From NCBI GenBank assembly GCA_030028905.1, contig JALDYZ010000017.1:28085-92084 (forward strand): DNA of 64,000 nucleotides. The letters are read 5' to 3'. The first letter of the stretch is position 1. Every line of letters starts with the position of its first letter. A program made the position numbers and the translations under genes. Positions 48,147 to 59,388 of the stretch are shown one piece after another. Below the pieces are notes generated by a model. That model saw nothing but the letters and a program-made list of their open reading frames with translations, searched no databases and was not told the origin of the DNA. Source of the stretch: Ferirhizobium litorale. GTDB taxonomy: Bacteria; Pseudomonadota; Alphaproteobacteria; Rhizobiales; Rhizobiaceae.

Positions 48147-48289
48147 GTTGGTGCCTTTTCGTCTTCACCGGAAAGGGCCTGGCCTTGATGCCCCCTCTCC
48201 GTCGAAGCTTGGCGGTTCCAGACCGGCCAAGCACATTTCCGTTTGCCTTCCCGGACCTGCGTTGAGGCCCGGGTGCGATCATTCGATAC

Positions 48290-48781
48290 TCAGCGGTAAG
48301 GCGCATCCAGCGCGAGGTTGCGCGCAATTTCGCGCTCCCACCGGTCGCCATTGTCGAGCAGCCGTTCCTTGTCGAAGTACAGCTCCTCGCGTGTTTCCGT
48401 GGCGAATTCGAAATTCGGTCCTTCGACGATCGCATCCACCGGGCAAGCTTCCTGGCAAAAGCCGCAATAGATGCACTTCACCATGTCGATGTCGTAGCGC
48501 ACCGTGCGGCGGGTACCGTCGTTGCGCCGCGGGCCGGCCTCGATGGTGATCGCCTGGGCAGGACAGATCGCCTCGCATAGCTTGCAGGCGATGCAACGCT
48601 CTTCGCCGTTCGGGTAGCGGCGCAGCGCATGCTCGCCGCGGAAGCGCGGAGAAACCGGCCCCTTTTCGAAGGGATAGTTGATCGTTGCCTTCGCCCTGAA
48701 GAAGTAGCGCATCGAGAGGAAGAACGCGCCGACAAATTCCTTGAGGAACAGTGAATTGACGGCTTGTGAGAGACTGGCCAC
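48290..48781 (-). CDS. nuoI: NADH-quinone oxidoreductase subunit I
   Basis: This 8Fe (two 4Fe-4S) ferredoxin-like subunit (163 aa) passes electrons to cluster N2. The motifs are [12 protein letters not shown] (N6a) and [12 protein letters not shown] (N6b). The likely start is the GTG at 48781, which gives [16 protein letters not shown] and has GGAGG six bases upstream; a TTG two codons earlier is possible. It is 40 bp after nuoH. Confidence 0.96.
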   Translation of the reverse strand: MASLSQAVNSLFLKEFVGAFFLSMRYFFRAKATINYPFEKGPVSPRFRGEHALRRYPNGEERCIACKLCEAICPAQAITIEAGPRRNDGTRRTVRYDIDMVKCIYCGFCQEACPVDAIVEGPNFEFATETREELYFDKERLLDNGDRWEREIARNLALDAPYR

Positions 48782-48821
48782 CTTCAACCTCCAAATTTTC
48801 CGAAACTGCTGGTCGGCATGA

Positions 48822-49865
48822 TCAAGCCCAACCCATCAGCTTCAGCACGAATGCAACAATGACGACCATGGCGAGCGAGATCGGAAGGAAGACCTTCCAG
48901 CCCAGACGCATCAGCTGGTCATAGCGGTAGCGCGGCACGAATGCCTTCACCATGGCGAACATGAAGAACACCAGGGACGCCTTCAGGACGAACCAGAAGA
49001 TGCCCGGGATCCAGTTTAGGAACCACACGTCGACCGGCGGCAGCCACCCCCCGAGGAAGAGGATCGTGGTCAGCGCGCACATCAGGCAGATCGCCGCGTA
49101 CTCGCCGAGCATGAACATCATGTACGGGGTGGAGCCGTATTCGACCATGAAGCCGGCGACGAGTTCGGACTCGGCCTCGGGCAGGTCGAAGGGCGGGCGG
49201 TTCGTCTCGGCGAGCGCCGAGATGAAGAAGATGATGAACATCGGGAACAGCGCCAGCCAGTGCCAGTCGAGGAAGGACGACGGCAAGCCGAGCATCGTGC
49301 CGAGGCCATCCTTCTGGGCAATGACGATGTCCGAGAGGTTCAGCGAACCGACGCAAAGAAGCACGGTCACGATCACGAAGCCGATGGAGACTTCGTAGGA
49401 CACCATCTGCGCTGCCGAACGGAGCGCGCCGAGGAACGGGTATTTCGAGTTCGAAGCCCAGCCGCCCATGATGATGCCGTAGACTTCAAGCGAGGAGATC
49501 GCGAAGATGTAGAGGATGCCGACGTTGATGTTGGCGATCATCCAGCCTTCGTTGAGCGGGATGACCGCCCATGTCGCCAGCGCCAGCGTCACCGAGACAA
49601 GCGGCGCGAGGAGGAAGACGCCCTTGTTGGCGCCAGCCGGGATGATCGGTTCCTTGAACACGAACTTCAGAAGGTCGGCGAACGACTGGAACAGACCCCA
49701 GGGACCGACGACGTTCGGACCGCGGCGCAACTGAACGGCGGCCCAGATCTTGCGGTCGGCAAGCAGAATGTAGGCGATGAAGATCAGCAGGGCGACCAGC
49801 AGCAGCAGCGACTGGCCGATCATGATGGCCGCCGGCCACACATAGCTCGTAACGAATGAATCCAT
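48822..49865 (-). CDS. nuoH: NADH-quinone oxidoreductase subunit H
   Basis: This 347-residue subunit with eight helices forms the quinone chamber at the junction of the two arms. Conserved parts are [40 protein letters not shown] and [20 protein letters not shown], with the charged E-channel. It begins 12 bp after nuoG and ends 40 bp before nuoI. Confidence 0.97.
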   Translation of the reverse strand: MDSFVTSYVWPAAIMIGQSLLLLVALLIFIAYILLADRKIWAAVQLRRGPNVVGPWGLFQSFADLLKFVFKEPIIPAGANKGVFLLAPLVSVTLALATWAVIPLNEGWMIANINVGILYIFAISSLEVYGIIMGGWASNSKYPFLGALRSAAQMVSYEVSIGFVIVTVLLCVGSLNLSDIVIAQKDGLGTMLGLPSSFLDWHWLALFPMFIIFFISALAETNRPPFDLPEAESELVAGFMVEYGSTPYMMFMLGEYAAICLMCALTTILFLGGWLPPVDVWFLNWIPGIFWFVLKASLVFFMFAMVKAFVPRYRYDQLMRLGWKVFLPISLAMVVIVAFVLKLMGWA

Positions 49866-49877
49866 GACCCTCTGCCC

Positions 49878-51959
49878 TTACTCTGCCGCAACCTTGAAAT
49901 TGTTGCGTGCCAATGCCGAGCACTCCGCCATGACGGCAGAGGCGCGTGCGATCGGGTTCGTCAAATAGAAGTCTTTCACCGTCGACGCAAACCCGGATTT
50001 GTTCATCTTGCTCGCTTTTTTCGCCAGTGCAGCAATTTCGCCAGCATCGACATTGCCTACCTCGTCGGTCACGGCAAAGTGAGGATGGCTCTGATAGAGC
50101 CTGGAGCGAAGCGCGGCGAGCGAATCGAACGGCAGCTTCTTGCCGAGCACATCCGAAAGAGCACGCAGGATTGCCCAGTCCTCGCGAGCCTCGCCCGGTG
50201 CGAAGCCGGCGCGCGCGCCCATCTGCACCCGACCTTCGGTGTTCACCCAGATGCCCGACTTTTCGGTATAGGTGGCACCGGGGAGAATGACGTCCGCATT
50301 GTGCGCGCCGCTGTCGCCGTGGGAACCGATGTAGACGGTGAACTTTGCAGCCTTCTTGCTGAAATCGAGTTCATCGGCACCCAGCAGGAAGAGCACGTCC
50401 ATGGACGCGAGCATCTCCTGTGCGTTGACGCCCTTGGCTCCCGGAACGAAACCAAGATCGAGGCCGCCGACACGCGAAGCTGCGGTGTGCAGGACGGCAA
50501 AGCCGTTCCACTCTTCGGTTACTGCTCCGACACTGACCGCGAGCTTTGCGGCGCTGGCAAGCACACCGGCGCCATCGGTACGGGCAAGCGCGCCCTGGCC
50601 GATGATGATCAGCGGGTTCTTGGCGTTCTTCAGCTTTTCGGTGAATGAATGCGTACCGTCGACGAGTTCCTTCAGCGTGTCCGGACCTGCGCCGAGGTAG
50701 TCGTAGTCGTAGCGAAGTTCGCCCTCCTCACCGATCACGCCGATCGGGAAGTTGCCGCGACGCCAGCGTTTGCGGATGCGCGAGTTGAGCACCGCCGCCT
50801 CAATGCGCGGATTGGCGCCGATGATGAGCAGCGCATCCGCGGATTCGATGCCTTCGATCGTCGGATTGAAGAGGTAGGTTGCGCGGCCGAGCGCCGGATC
50901 AAGCGCCGTCCCGTCCTGGCGACAGTCGAGGTTCTCCGACCCGAGAGACTTGACCAGTTCGGACAGGGCGAACATTTCCTCGACGGAAGCGAGGTCACCG
51001 GCAATGGCACCGATCTTTTTGCCTGAGGTGGCGCCAACGGCAGACTTGATGGCGGCGAAGGCTTCACCCCAGCTCGCCGGCTGCAGTCGGCCGTCGCGAC
51101 GCACATAAGGCCGGTCGAGGCGCTGGGTCTTCAGGCCATCCCAGATGAAGCGGGTCTTGTCGGAAATCCACTCCTCGTTGATCGCCTCGTTGACGCGCGG
51201 GAGGATGCGCATGACTTCGCGGCCGCGGGTGTCGACCCGGATTGCCGAGCCGAGCGCGTCCATGACGTCGATCGATTCAGTCTTGTTGAGTTCCCACGGG
51301 CGGGCGGTGAAGGCGAACGGCTTGGAGGTCAGCGCGCCGACCGGGCAAAGGTCGACGACGTTGCCCTGCATTTCCGAGGTCATCGCCTGTTCGAGATAAG
51401 TAGTGATCTCGGCGTCTTCACCGCGGCCGATCAGGCCGAGTTCGGCAATGCCGGCGACCTCGGTGGTGAAGCGGACGCAACGCGTGCAGTGGATGCAGCG
51501 GTTCATGACCGTGCTGACCAGCGGGCCGATATACTTGTCCTCGACCGCGCGCTTGTCTTCCTGGTAGCGTGAACTATCGATGCCGAAGGCCATCGCCTGG
51601 TCCTGCAGGTCGCATTCGCCACCCTGGTCGCAGATCGGGCAATCGAGCGGGTGGTTGATCAGCAGGAATTCCATCACGCCTTCGCGGGCCTTCTTGACCA
51701 TCGGCGTATTGGTGAAAACCTCGGGCAGTTCGCCATTCGGCCCACCGCGGACGTCGCGTACGCCCATGGCGCAGGATGCAGCCGGCTTCGGCGGTCCGCC
51801 CTTCACTTCGATAAGGCACATGCGGCAATTGCCGGCAACCGACAAACGCTCATGGAAACAAAAGCGCGGGACTTCGGCGCCGGCCTCCTCACACGCCTGA
51901 AGCAGCGTGAAATGGTCCGGGACCTCGATCTCTTTACCGTCAACCTTCAGCTTTGCCAT
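49878..51959 (-). CDS. nuoG: NADH-quinone oxidoreductase subunit G
   Basis: This is the large iron-sulfur subunit (693 aa). The N-terminal 2Fe-2S ferredoxin domain has [19 protein letters not shown], the His/Cys cluster N5 region has [18 protein letters not shown], and the 4Fe-4S N4 cluster is [14 protein letters not shown] long molybdopterin-oxidoreductase-like part follows without a cofactor role. The ATG at 51959 ([20 protein letters not shown]) is the expected start. The upstream gene encodes the helix-hairpin-helix protein, 164 bp away. Confidence 0.97.
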   Translation of the reverse strand: MAKLKVDGKEIEVPDHFTLLQACEEAGAEVPRFCFHERLSVAGNCRMCLIEVKGGPPKPAASCAMGVRDVRGGPNGELPEVFTNTPMVKKAREGVMEFLLINHPLDCPICDQGGECDLQDQAMAFGIDSSRYQEDKRAVEDKYIGPLVSTVMNRCIHCTRCVRFTTEVAGIAELGLIGRGEDAEITTYLEQAMTSEMQGNVVDLCPVGALTSKPFAFTARPWELNKTESIDVMDALGSAIRVDTRGREVMRILPRVNEAINEEWISDKTRFIWDGLKTQRLDRPYVRRDGRLQPASWGEAFAAIKSAVGATSGKKIGAIAGDLASVEEMFALSELVKSLGSENLDCRQDGTALDPALGRATYLFNPTIEGIESADALLIIGANPRIEAAVLNSRIRKRWRRGNFPIGVIGEEGELRYDYDYLGAGPDTLKELVDGTHSFTEKLKNAKNPLIIIGQGALARTDGAGVLASAAKLAVSVGAVTEEWNGFAVLHTAASRVGGLDLGFVPGAKGVNAQEMLASMDVLFLLGADELDFSKKAAKFTVYIGSHGDSGAHNADVILPGATYTEKSGIWVNTEGRVQMGARAGFAPGEAREDWAILRALSDVLGKKLPFDSLAALRSRLYQSHPHFAVTDEVGNVDAGEIAALAKKASKMNKSGFASTVKDFYLTNPIARASAVMAECSALARNNFKVAAE

Positions 51960-52122
51960 CGTCCACTCAGTCCTGTTTTCCGTCGGCAGCGTCATTCGCC
52001 GCAAACATATTCCGATCCGCAACCCAAATCGCCGCCCCGAGTTTTTTAGGGCCCCGGTCGGCTGACATCGCGTTCAATTGTCTTCCGACTTCCGAATATC
52101 TCGGAGGCCGGCATTTACGTTC

Positions 52123-52707
52123 CTATTTGCCCAGAACCTTTGCCTGGCCAACCCAGTCGTCACGCAGGATGCGTCCGCCAAAGCCGAGCTCGTCGTCGAT
52201 CCGGCGAACATCTTCGTCGGACCAGCCGGCAATATCGGCGAAACGGCGGATGCCCATTTCATTCAGTACTTTTTCGAGCTTTGGTCCGATGCCCGATATG
52301 GCCTTCAGGTCGTCGGACTTGCGCGACGGCGACTTCGCCTTGCGTGCAACCGGTGCGTCATGCTTCTCCGCAACGACGGGCTTCTTCGCGACAACGGGAG
52401 CAGCCCTGGTTGCCTTGATAGCCGGCTCTTGCGATGCCACAGCCGCCGCCTCGCCTTCAAGTGCCCCGGCGAAGTGCTGCGAGGCTGCAAGCGCGCCCTG
52501 CAGGGCCCCGAAGAACGCCCCGGTCATCTGCGTGGTGAAGCCAATTCCGATGGCTGCCGCAGCGGCCATGGCCGCAGCGGGGTTCACCATCATCGGGTTC
52601 ATCGTGCCGTTGGTGCCATATTCCGGCATGACGGCAAATCGGCCGAAGTCGAACGCCGGTATTGCCGTCATTACCTCTGCTGCCTTGTCTGCTGTCTTTG
52701 CCGTCAT
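52123..52707 (-). CDS. Helix-hairpin-helix protein encoded inside the nuo operon
   Basis: The 194-residue protein sits between nuoF and nuoG (7 bp after nuoF). Residues 1-85 are rich in Ala, Met and Gly (AAAMAAAAAIGIGFTTQMTG), resembling an amphipathic or phasin-like helix. The middle is a Lys/Ala/Pro linker. Residues 132-194 form a helix-hairpin-helix domain with the motif DLKAISGIGPKLE and the end RDDWVGQAKVLGK. The same domain ends NuoE. I do not know its role; it may bind NuoE or the peripheral arm, or it may be a passenger. Similar proteins have been labelled 5' DNA nuclease-like from the HhH alone. Confidence 0.8.
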   Translation of the reverse strand: MTAKTADKAAEVMTAIPAFDFGRFAVMPEYGTNGTMNPMMVNPAAAMAAAAAIGIGFTTQMTGAFFGALQGALAASQHFAGALEGEAAAVASQEPAIKATRAAPVVAKKPVVAEKHDAPVARKAKSPSRKSDDLKAISGIGPKLEKVLNEMGIRRFADIAGWSDEDVRRIDDELGFGGRILRDDWVGQAKVLGK

Positions 52708-52713
52708 GTGCGT

Positions 52714-54018
<1,305 letters not shown>

Positions 54019-54027
54019 ACTCACCCC

Positions 54028-55140
54028 TTACCGCGGCTTCTTGCCGAAGACCTTGATGTATTCGGCTTCGCCACCTTTGGCCAGCGCCTTTGCCTGCTTG
54101 ACCCAGTCTTCGCGGTCAATGCGGCCCTTGAAGTTCAGATATCCATCGACCCACTCGCGCTCCGCCTTCTTCCAGGTTGCGATCTGCACGTAGGTGAAAA
54201 TCCCGATCTCGTGGAGTATGCCCTCGATCTTCGGTCCGACGCCCGAGATGAGCTTCAGGTCATCGGGCGTTTCGGGCCTGTCGACGCCCTTCGGCCGGCT
54301 CTTGTCGTCCAGCGAAGGTTTTGTCGATGCCGCCGCAACGGCCGCCTTGACCGGCTTGGCCAACGGATCGTCCGCCGGAAGAGCGGTCTTGCCGTTTGCC
54401 GGGCTCTTCACGGCAGGGTTGGTCTCGTCCGCGGCAGTCTTCGGCTTGGCCGCATTCGACGGCGGCACGCTGACTGCGGCTTCCGCCGATGCCGCCGGTT
54501 TGGCGGAGACACGTTTTGCCGGGGCGGGCTGCGCGTCGGTCAGGGAGGTCAGTCCGCCTTCGGGAGCGGAGAAGACGCGGTCGATCTGCGGACCCGGACG
54601 CACATTGGCGCCATCGCCTGCTTCAAAGCGATCGATGATGATTTCCAGTTGCTCCGGCGTAAGGTCCTCGTAGGAGTCCTTGAAAATCATGACCATCGGC
54701 GCGTTGACGCAGGCGCCCTGACATTCAACCTCTTCCCAGGACAGCGTTCCCTCGGCGTTTAGCGCGAACGGTTCGCCAGCGATCTTGCGCTTGCAGACCT
54801 TCATCAGCTCCTCGGCCCCGCGCAGCATGCACGGCGTCGTGCCGCAAACCTGGACATGGGCGCGGGTCCCGACGGGCTTCAGCTGGAACTGGGTGTAGAA
54901 AGTCGCGACTTCGAGAACACGGATATAGGGCATGTCAAGCATGTCGGCGATGCTCTCGATCGCCGCGCGGGTCACCCATCCGTCCTGTTCCTGCGCACGC
55001 ATCAGCAACGGGATGACTGCCGATTGCTGGCGCCCCTCGGGATACTTCTTGATGGTTGTTTCGGCCCAGGCCACATTCTCCGCCGTGAAGGCGAAGGTTG
55101 ATGGCTGGACGGTATCTTCGGCTAGTCGACGAACGGACAT
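54028..55140 (-). CDS. nuoE: NADH-quinone oxidoreductase subunit E with C-terminal extension
   Basis: The core (residues 1-185) is the thioredoxin-fold 2Fe-2S subunit. [40 protein letters not shown] and the ligands CGTTPC and CQGAC mark cluster N1a. The protein is 370 aa, about twice the E. coli length (166). Residues 186-292 are an Ala/Pro/Lys linker. Residues 293-370 carry a helix-hairpin-helix domain ([13 protein letters not shown], ending [15 protein letters not shown]) like that of the protein encoded downstream of nuoF. The extension is known in rhizobial NuoE; its function is unknown. Confidence 0.95.
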   Translation of the reverse strand: MSVRRLAEDTVQPSTFAFTAENVAWAETTIKKYPEGRQQSAVIPLLMRAQEQDGWVTRAAIESIADMLDMPYIRVLEVATFYTQFQLKPVGTRAHVQVCGTTPCMLRGAEELMKVCKRKIAGEPFALNAEGTLSWEEVECQGACVNAPMVMIFKDSYEDLTPEQLEIIIDRFEAGDGANVRPGPQIDRVFSAPEGGLTSLTDAQPAPAKRVSAKPAASAEAAVSVPPSNAAKPKTAADETNPAVKSPANGKTALPADDPLAKPVKAAVAAASTKPSLDDKSRPKGVDRPETPDDLKLISGVGPKIEGILHEIGIFTYVQIATWKKAEREWVDGYLNFKGRIDREDWVKQAKALAKGGEAEYIKVFGKKPR

Positions 55141-55156
55141 TCTCTCACGCCTTATC

Positions 55157-55414
55157 TCAGTTTAGGGATCCACACCGCGAATTCGCTACATTGGCGAAGT
55201 CGCAGGCATAGGCCGACTGGTCTTTCTGCAAAAACACGATGAAACGGCTGCCATTGGGGGCAGACGCCCGGATTTCATATCCCCGGGCAAGGAGTTGCGA
55301 CATCGTTGCTGACGCCGGTGGCCCCTCTTCGCTCTGCAGAGTCGGGGCGGCTTCCTGCGCCACAGCCACGGCCGCCGGCACCAGGAGGAGCATGGTCAGC
55401 AACAGTTTGCGCAT
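55157..55414 (-). CDS. Small exported protein encoded between nuoD and nuoE
   Basis: This is an 85-residue protein with a clear signal peptide ([20 protein letters not shown]). The mature part of about 65 residues contains [40 protein letters not shown] and a C-terminal Cys. Two cysteines could form a disulfide. It overlaps the nuoD stop by one base and ends 16 bp before nuoE, so it is translated with the nuo genes. The function is unknown; related small proteins in rhizobial nuo operons are known only as hypothetical. Confidence 0.75.
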   Translation of the reverse strand: MRKLLLTMLLLVPAAVAVAQEAAPTLQSEEGPPASATMSQLLARGYEIRASAPNGSRFIVFLQKDQSAYACDFANVANSRCGSLN

Positions 55415-56604
55415 CAGCGGTCAACCTCTCCGAACACGATATCGAGCGAGCCGAGGATCGCCGAGACGTCCGCCAACTGGTGGCCGCGACACAGGAAATC
55501 CATGGCCTGGAGATGGGCGTAGCCGGGAGCCTTGATCTTGCAGCGATAGGGCTTGTTCGAGCCATCGGACACAAGGTAGACGCCGAACTCGCCCTTCGGG
55601 GCCTCGACGGCGGCATACACTTCGCCTTCCGGCACGTGATAGCCTTCCGTGTAGAGCTTGAAGTGGTGGATCAGCGCTTCCATCGAGCGCTTCATCTGGC
55701 CACGCTTAGGGGGGACGACCTTGCCGTCGAGCGCCGACACCGGCCCGATCTTGGCATCGCCGAGGAGGCGGTTCACGCACTGCTTCATGATGCGTACCGA
55801 CTCCCGCATCTCCACCATGCGGATATAGTATCGGTCGTAGCAGTCGCCGTTCTTGCCAATGGGAATATCGAATTCGAGGTCGCTATAGCATTCATACGGC
55901 TGCGCACGACGAAGGTCCCAGGCAGCCCCCGAGCCACGGACCATGACGCCGGAAAAGCCCCAGGCCCAGGCATCCTCCAGCTTGACGACGGCGATATCGA
56001 CGTTGCGCTGCTTGAAAATACGGTTGCCCGTCAGCAGATCATCGATGTCGTCGAGGGTCTTGAGGAAGGGATCGCACCACTTGCCGATGTCCTCCACCAG
56101 ATCGTGCGGCAGGTCCTGGTGGACGCCGCCCGGACGGAAGTAGGCGGCGTGCATGCGCGCACCGCAGGCACGTTCGTAGAAGACCATGAGCTTTTCGCGC
56201 TCTTCGAAGCCCCAGAGCGGCGGCGTCAGCGCGCCGACGTCCATGGCCTGCGTGGTGACGTTGAGCAAATGCGACAGGATGCGCCCGATCTCCGAGTAGA
56301 GAACGCGGATCAGCTGCCCGCGGATCGGGATCTCCAGCTCCAGCAGCTTCTCGACCGCGAGCGCAAAGGCATGCTCCTGGTTCATCGGCGCCACATAGTC
56401 GAGGCGATCGAAGTAGGGTACAGCCTGCAGATAGGTCTTGGTCTCGATCAGCTTCTCGGTGCCCCGGTGCAGGAGACCGATATGGGGATCGACGCGCTCC
56501 ACAATCTCGCCGTCCAACTCCAGCACCAGGCGAAGAACGCCGTGGGCGGCCGGATGCTGCGGGCCGAAGTTGATGTTGAAATTGCGGACGTTATGTTCAG
56601 TCAT
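55414..56604 (-). CDS. nuoD: NADH-quinone oxidoreductase subunit D
   Basis: This 49-kDa subunit (396 aa) forms the quinone-binding site next to cluster N2. The N-terminus has [20 protein letters not shown] with the quinone-pocket histidine. Other markers are [40 protein letters not shown] and the end IVFGEVDR. Length and motifs are normal. It begins 78 bp after nuoC. Confidence 0.97.
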   Translation of the reverse strand: MTEHNVRNFNINFGPQHPAAHGVLRLVLELDGEIVERVDPHIGLLHRGTEKLIETKTYLQAVPYFDRLDYVAPMNQEHAFALAVEKLLELEIPIRGQLIRVLYSEIGRILSHLLNVTTQAMDVGALTPPLWGFEEREKLMVFYERACGARMHAAYFRPGGVHQDLPHDLVEDIGKWCDPFLKTLDDIDDLLTGNRIFKQRNVDIAVVKLEDAWAWGFSGVMVRGSGAAWDLRRAQPYECYSDLEFDIPIGKNGDCYDRYYIRMVEMRESVRIMKQCVNRLLGDAKIGPVSALDGKVVPPKRGQMKRSMEALIHHFKLYTEGYHVPEGEVYAAVEAPKGEFGVYLVSDGSNKPYRCKIKAPGYAHLQAMDFLCRGHQLADVSAILGSLDIVFGEVDR

Positions 56605-56682
56605 GGCGACGCGCTCCGCGCTTGCAGTTAGGTGTGGACAAGAGGACCAGCCCGGCTTTCATCGAAAATCGAGCCGGCTCGC

Positions 56683-57285
56683 TCAATTACCCGCCTTTTC
56701 GTCCCCCGGCAGCACGTAATCCGTACCTTCCCAGGGTGACAAGAAATCGAAATTACGGAATTCCTGCTTCAACTCGACCGGCTCGTAGACGACGCGCTTG
56801 GCCGCATCGTCATAGCGAACCTCGACGAAGCCGGTCGTCGGGAAGTCCTTGCGCAGCGGATGCCCCTCGAATCCGTAGTCGGTGAGGATGCGGCGCAGGT
56901 CCGGGTGGCCGGTGAAGAGCACACCGTACATGTCCCACACTTCGCGCTCGAACCAGTCCGCGCCGGGATAGACCGCAGTGGCGGACGCGACCGCCTCGTC
57001 TTCCGCGACCGCCACCTTGACGCGAATGCGAAGGTTCTGGCGCGGCGACAGGAGGTGATAGACGACATCGAAACGCTCGGCGCGTGCCGGCCAGTCGACG
57101 CCACAGATATCCACCAGGTTGACGTACTCGCACTGCACGTCATCACGCAGGAAGGCCAGCAACTCGATCAACTCGGGTCGGTACGTCGTCACGGTCAGTT
57201 CGCCGTAGCGGATTTCGCTCGACGCGATCAGATTTCCGCGTACTTCCGTAAGGTAGGAAGCAAGCTCGTTGAGGGCTTCACTCAT
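56683..57285 (-). CDS. nuoC: NADH-quinone oxidoreductase subunit C
   Basis: The 30-kDa subunit (200 aa) has the signature ERE...DMYG in [20 protein letters not shown], followed by [20 protein letters not shown]. The protein is separate from NuoD, unlike the fused NuoCD of E. coli. It lies 18 bp after nuoB. Confidence 0.97.
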   Translation of the reverse strand: MSEALNELASYLTEVRGNLIASSEIRYGELTVTTYRPELIELLAFLRDDVQCEYVNLVDICGVDWPARAERFDVVYHLLSPRQNLRIRVKVAVAEDEAVASATAVYPGADWFEREVWDMYGVLFTGHPDLRRILTDYGFEGHPLRKDFPTTGFVEVRYDDAAKRVVYEPVELKQEFRNFDFLSPWEGTDYVLPGDEKAGN

Positions 57286-57303
57286 AAATACAGTCCCCTG
57301 CCC

Positions 57304-57885
57304 TTAGCGCTCGATGGTGCCGGTGCGGCGGATCTTCTTCTGCAGCAGGAGCACGCCGTAGAGCAGCGCTTCTGCCGTGGGAGGACAGCCTGGCACGTAG
57401 ATATCCACCGGCACGACGCGATCGCAGCCGCGCACCACCGAATAGGAGTAGTGATAGTAGCCGCCGCCATTGGCGCAGGATCCCATCGAGATCACGTAGC
57501 GCGGCTCGGGCATCTGGTCATAGACCTTGCGCAGCGCCGGCGCCATCTTGTTGGTCAGCGTACCGGCAACGATCATCACATCCGACTGGCGCGGCGAGGC
57601 ACGCGGCGCGAAGCCGAAACGCTCGACGTCGTAACGCGGCATGGAAAGCTGCATCATCTCGACGGCGCAGCAGGCCAAACCGAAGGTCATCCACATCAGC
57701 GAACCCGTGCGGGCCCAATTGATGAGCTCGTCGGTCGAGGTGACCAGAAAGCCCTTGTCGGCGAGTTCGTTGTTGATATCGCCGAAAAACGCGTCATCGC
57801 TGCCAATCGGCTTACCGGTCGCGGGATCGATGATCCCCTTGGACCGCGGCGCCACGAGCGTCGAGCTGGGCTGCATCACTGCCAT
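57304..57885 (-). CDS. nuoB: NADH-quinone oxidoreductase subunit B
   Basis: This 193-residue subunit carries the terminal 4Fe-4S cluster N2. The tandem cysteines are in [20 protein letters not shown], with further ligands in [20 protein letters not shown] and [18 protein letters not shown]. The ATG at 57885 was chosen; it overlaps the end of nuoA by 10 bp. A methionine seven codons upstream is possible but would overlap nuoA more. Confidence 0.97.
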   Translation of the reverse strand: MAVMQPSSTLVAPRSKGIIDPATGKPIGSDDAFFGDINNELADKGFLVTSTDELINWARTGSLMWMTFGLACCAVEMMQLSMPRYDVERFGFAPRASPRQSDVMIVAGTLTNKMAPALRKVYDQMPEPRYVISMGSCANGGGYYHYSYSVVRGCDRVVPVDIYVPGCPPTAEALLYGVLLLQKKIRRTGTIER

Positions 57886-58241
57886 TCCAGCGCTCCCTTC
57901 TTCCATTCATATATAAAGCCGATGGTCAACACGCCGAGGAATACCATCATCGACCAGAATCCGAACCAGCCGAGATCGCCGAAAGAGACCGCCCATGGGA
58001 ACAGGAAAGCCACCTCGAGATCGAAGATGATGAAGAGGATCGACACCAGGTAGAAACGGATATCGAACTTCATGCGCGCATCGTCGAAGGCGTTGAAACC
58101 GCATTCATAGGCGGACAGCTTTTCCGAATCGGGCGCCTTGTAGGCGACGGCGAACGGCGCAACCAGCAACGCCACGCCGATGACCAGCGCGATACCAATG
58201 AAAATTGCGATAGGAATATAGGAACTGAGCAGTTCAGTCAT
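57876..58241 (-). CDS. nuoA: NADH-quinone oxidoreductase subunit A
   Basis: This is the first gene of the 14-subunit nuo operon (121 aa, three helices). Markers are [20 protein letters not shown], with the cysteine-containing loop exposed near the quinone site, and [20 protein letters not shown]. The ATG at 58241 gives the family N-terminus [21 protein letters not shown] predicted promoter lies about 135-160 bp upstream. Confidence 0.97.
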   Translation of the reverse strand: MTELLSSYIPIAIFIGIALVIGVALLVAPFAVAYKAPDSEKLSAYECGFNAFDDARMKFDIRFYLVSILFIIFDLEVAFLFPWAVSFGDLGWFGFWSMMVFLGVLTIGFIYEWKKGALEWQ

Positions 58242-58372
58242 CGTTATCATCCCTGCTTGGGTGAAAGCGTCGGGCGACGCCTCTGGTCGGTCGACCAACA
58301 AGCCGAAGTGTGTTGCAACGAGCCGTTCGTTAGCGCAGGCGAGCGCGCGGCGCAAGACTTCGTGTGTGCCTT

Positions 58373-58401
58373 TTAAAGCCTTTGCGGACAGACTTTAGCA
58401 A
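58373..58401 (-). promoter_or_regulatory. Predicted promoter of the nuo operon
   Basis: On the minus strand TTGCTA (58401-58396) and CTTTAA (58378-58373) are spaced by 17 bp. It lies between the tRNA-Asp genes and nuoA, with a leader of about 125 bases. The match is moderate. Confidence 0.4.
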
Positions 58402-58495
58402 GTGGTTGCAGGGATGTCGCGACAAATCGCCCCGACGCCATTGCACCCGGCACGCGTCGGATTCGTTTGATATCGATGACGATGTGCGATGGAAA

Positions 58496-58572
58496 TGGCG
58501 CGAGTGACGGGGCTCGAACCCGCGACCTCCGGCGTGACAGGCCGGCACTCTAACCGACTGAGCTACACCCGC
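58496..58572 (-). tRNA. tRNA-Asp (anticodon GTC)
   Basis: A 77-nt gene with a full cloverleaf: acceptor GCGGGTG / CACTCGC, D arm TAGCTCAGTCGG, anticodon loop CTGTCAC, TpsiC arm GGTTCGAGCCC, discriminator G and encoded CCA. It is the downstream copy of a pair on the minus strand. Confidence 0.95.
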
Positions 58573-58594
58573 GCATTATTTCCGCATTCAGGAG

Positions 58595-58671
58595 TGGCGC
58601 GAGTGACGGGGCTCGAACCCGCGACCTCCGGCGTGACAGGCCGGCACTCTAACCGACTGAGCTACACCCGC
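58595..58671 (-). tRNA. tRNA-Asp (anticodon GTC), second copy
   Basis: This 77-nt tRNA reads as identical to the neighbouring copy, separated from it by 22 bp. Anticodon loop CTGTCAC, encoded CCA, D loop with GTCGGTTA. The pair probably arose by tandem duplication and is transcribed as one precursor. Confidence 0.95.
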
Positions 58672-59230
58672 ATTCCTGAACCAGCTGGAGACCTTTCGGT
58701 CTCCCGATCGATCGGCGCTGGCCTTTCGATGAGCGGCTGTCTAAGCGCTTCGGTTTGGGGTGTCAAGCGGCTTTGAAGACAAATGCATGACGGAGTGTGG
58801 ATTGTTTTCGCAAGCGCCTTCCGGGCAGCGGTCCTGACCCTCCAACGAAAAAGTTGTCCTGTGCCGATCGCATGCATGCGGCATCCGGGTTGCGTCCTGC
58901 CGCCCGGCCGGTGCTGCAAAACTGCATGCGCGATATGCAAAACCTCCGGAGCTCGGCGCCACCGCGGTCGTATCGACGCGGGAACGGAAGTCAAGGCGGC
59001 AACCGAAGCCAGGGCGCGATTCGCCGCCGCGCCAGCGATATCAGCGGCAGTCATGCGCATACCCATGGTGCACCCGGCTTTTCCACCTGCGCGGGATCGG
59101 CCGCTTTTTGCGGCCTGTGTCGCAAGCCGTGAAAAAAAATCGAAAAATCTTCAGAAACACTCTTGCGGTTTTCGCTGCTACCGCATAGATCACGGCCACC
59201 GACGCGGCGGACACATGATCCGGAACGCGA
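58672..59230. other. Intergenic region between tRNA-Asp and tRNA-Val genes
   Basis: These 559 bp must hold the promoters for the tRNA-Asp pair (leftward) and tRNA-Val (rightward). Long open frames exist on both strands (58783-59325 and 58662-59066), but they run into the tRNA genes, have no ribosome site and show no protein pattern. I see no supported gene. Confidence 0.5.
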
Positions 59231-59306
59231 GGGCGATTAGCTCAGTTGGTAGAGCGCCTCGTTTACACCGAGGATGTCGGGAGTTCGAGTCTCTCATCGC
59301 CCACCA
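59231..59306 (+). tRNA. tRNA-Val (anticodon TAC)
   Basis: A 76-nt cloverleaf: acceptor GGGCGAT / ATCGCCC, D arm TAGCTCAGTTGG, anticodon loop TTTACAC, TpsiC arm GAGTTCGAGTCTC, discriminator A and encoded CCA. An integrase gene begins 82 bp after it, so the 3' end of this tRNA is the probable attachment site of the element to the right. Confidence 0.95.
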
Positions 59307-59388
59307 TTTCTTTCCAAAGCAGTAACAAAAGCTTAGCTTTTTCCGTGGCTTCCGTCAACTCGGACTGCTATGGGAATATGCTAGGGTA

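Noticed and set aside
58662..59066. A 134-codon minus-strand frame that enters the tRNA-Asp gene.
   Set aside because: Overlaps the tRNA and has low-complexity composition.
59231..59306. A direct repeat of the tRNA-Val 3' end (attR) inside the window.
   Set aside because: I looked for the TCTCATCGCCC-type sequence further right and did not find it; it probably lies outside.
58783..59325. A 180-codon plus-strand frame before and across tRNA-Val.
   Set aside because: It reads through the tRNA gene and shows no protein pattern.
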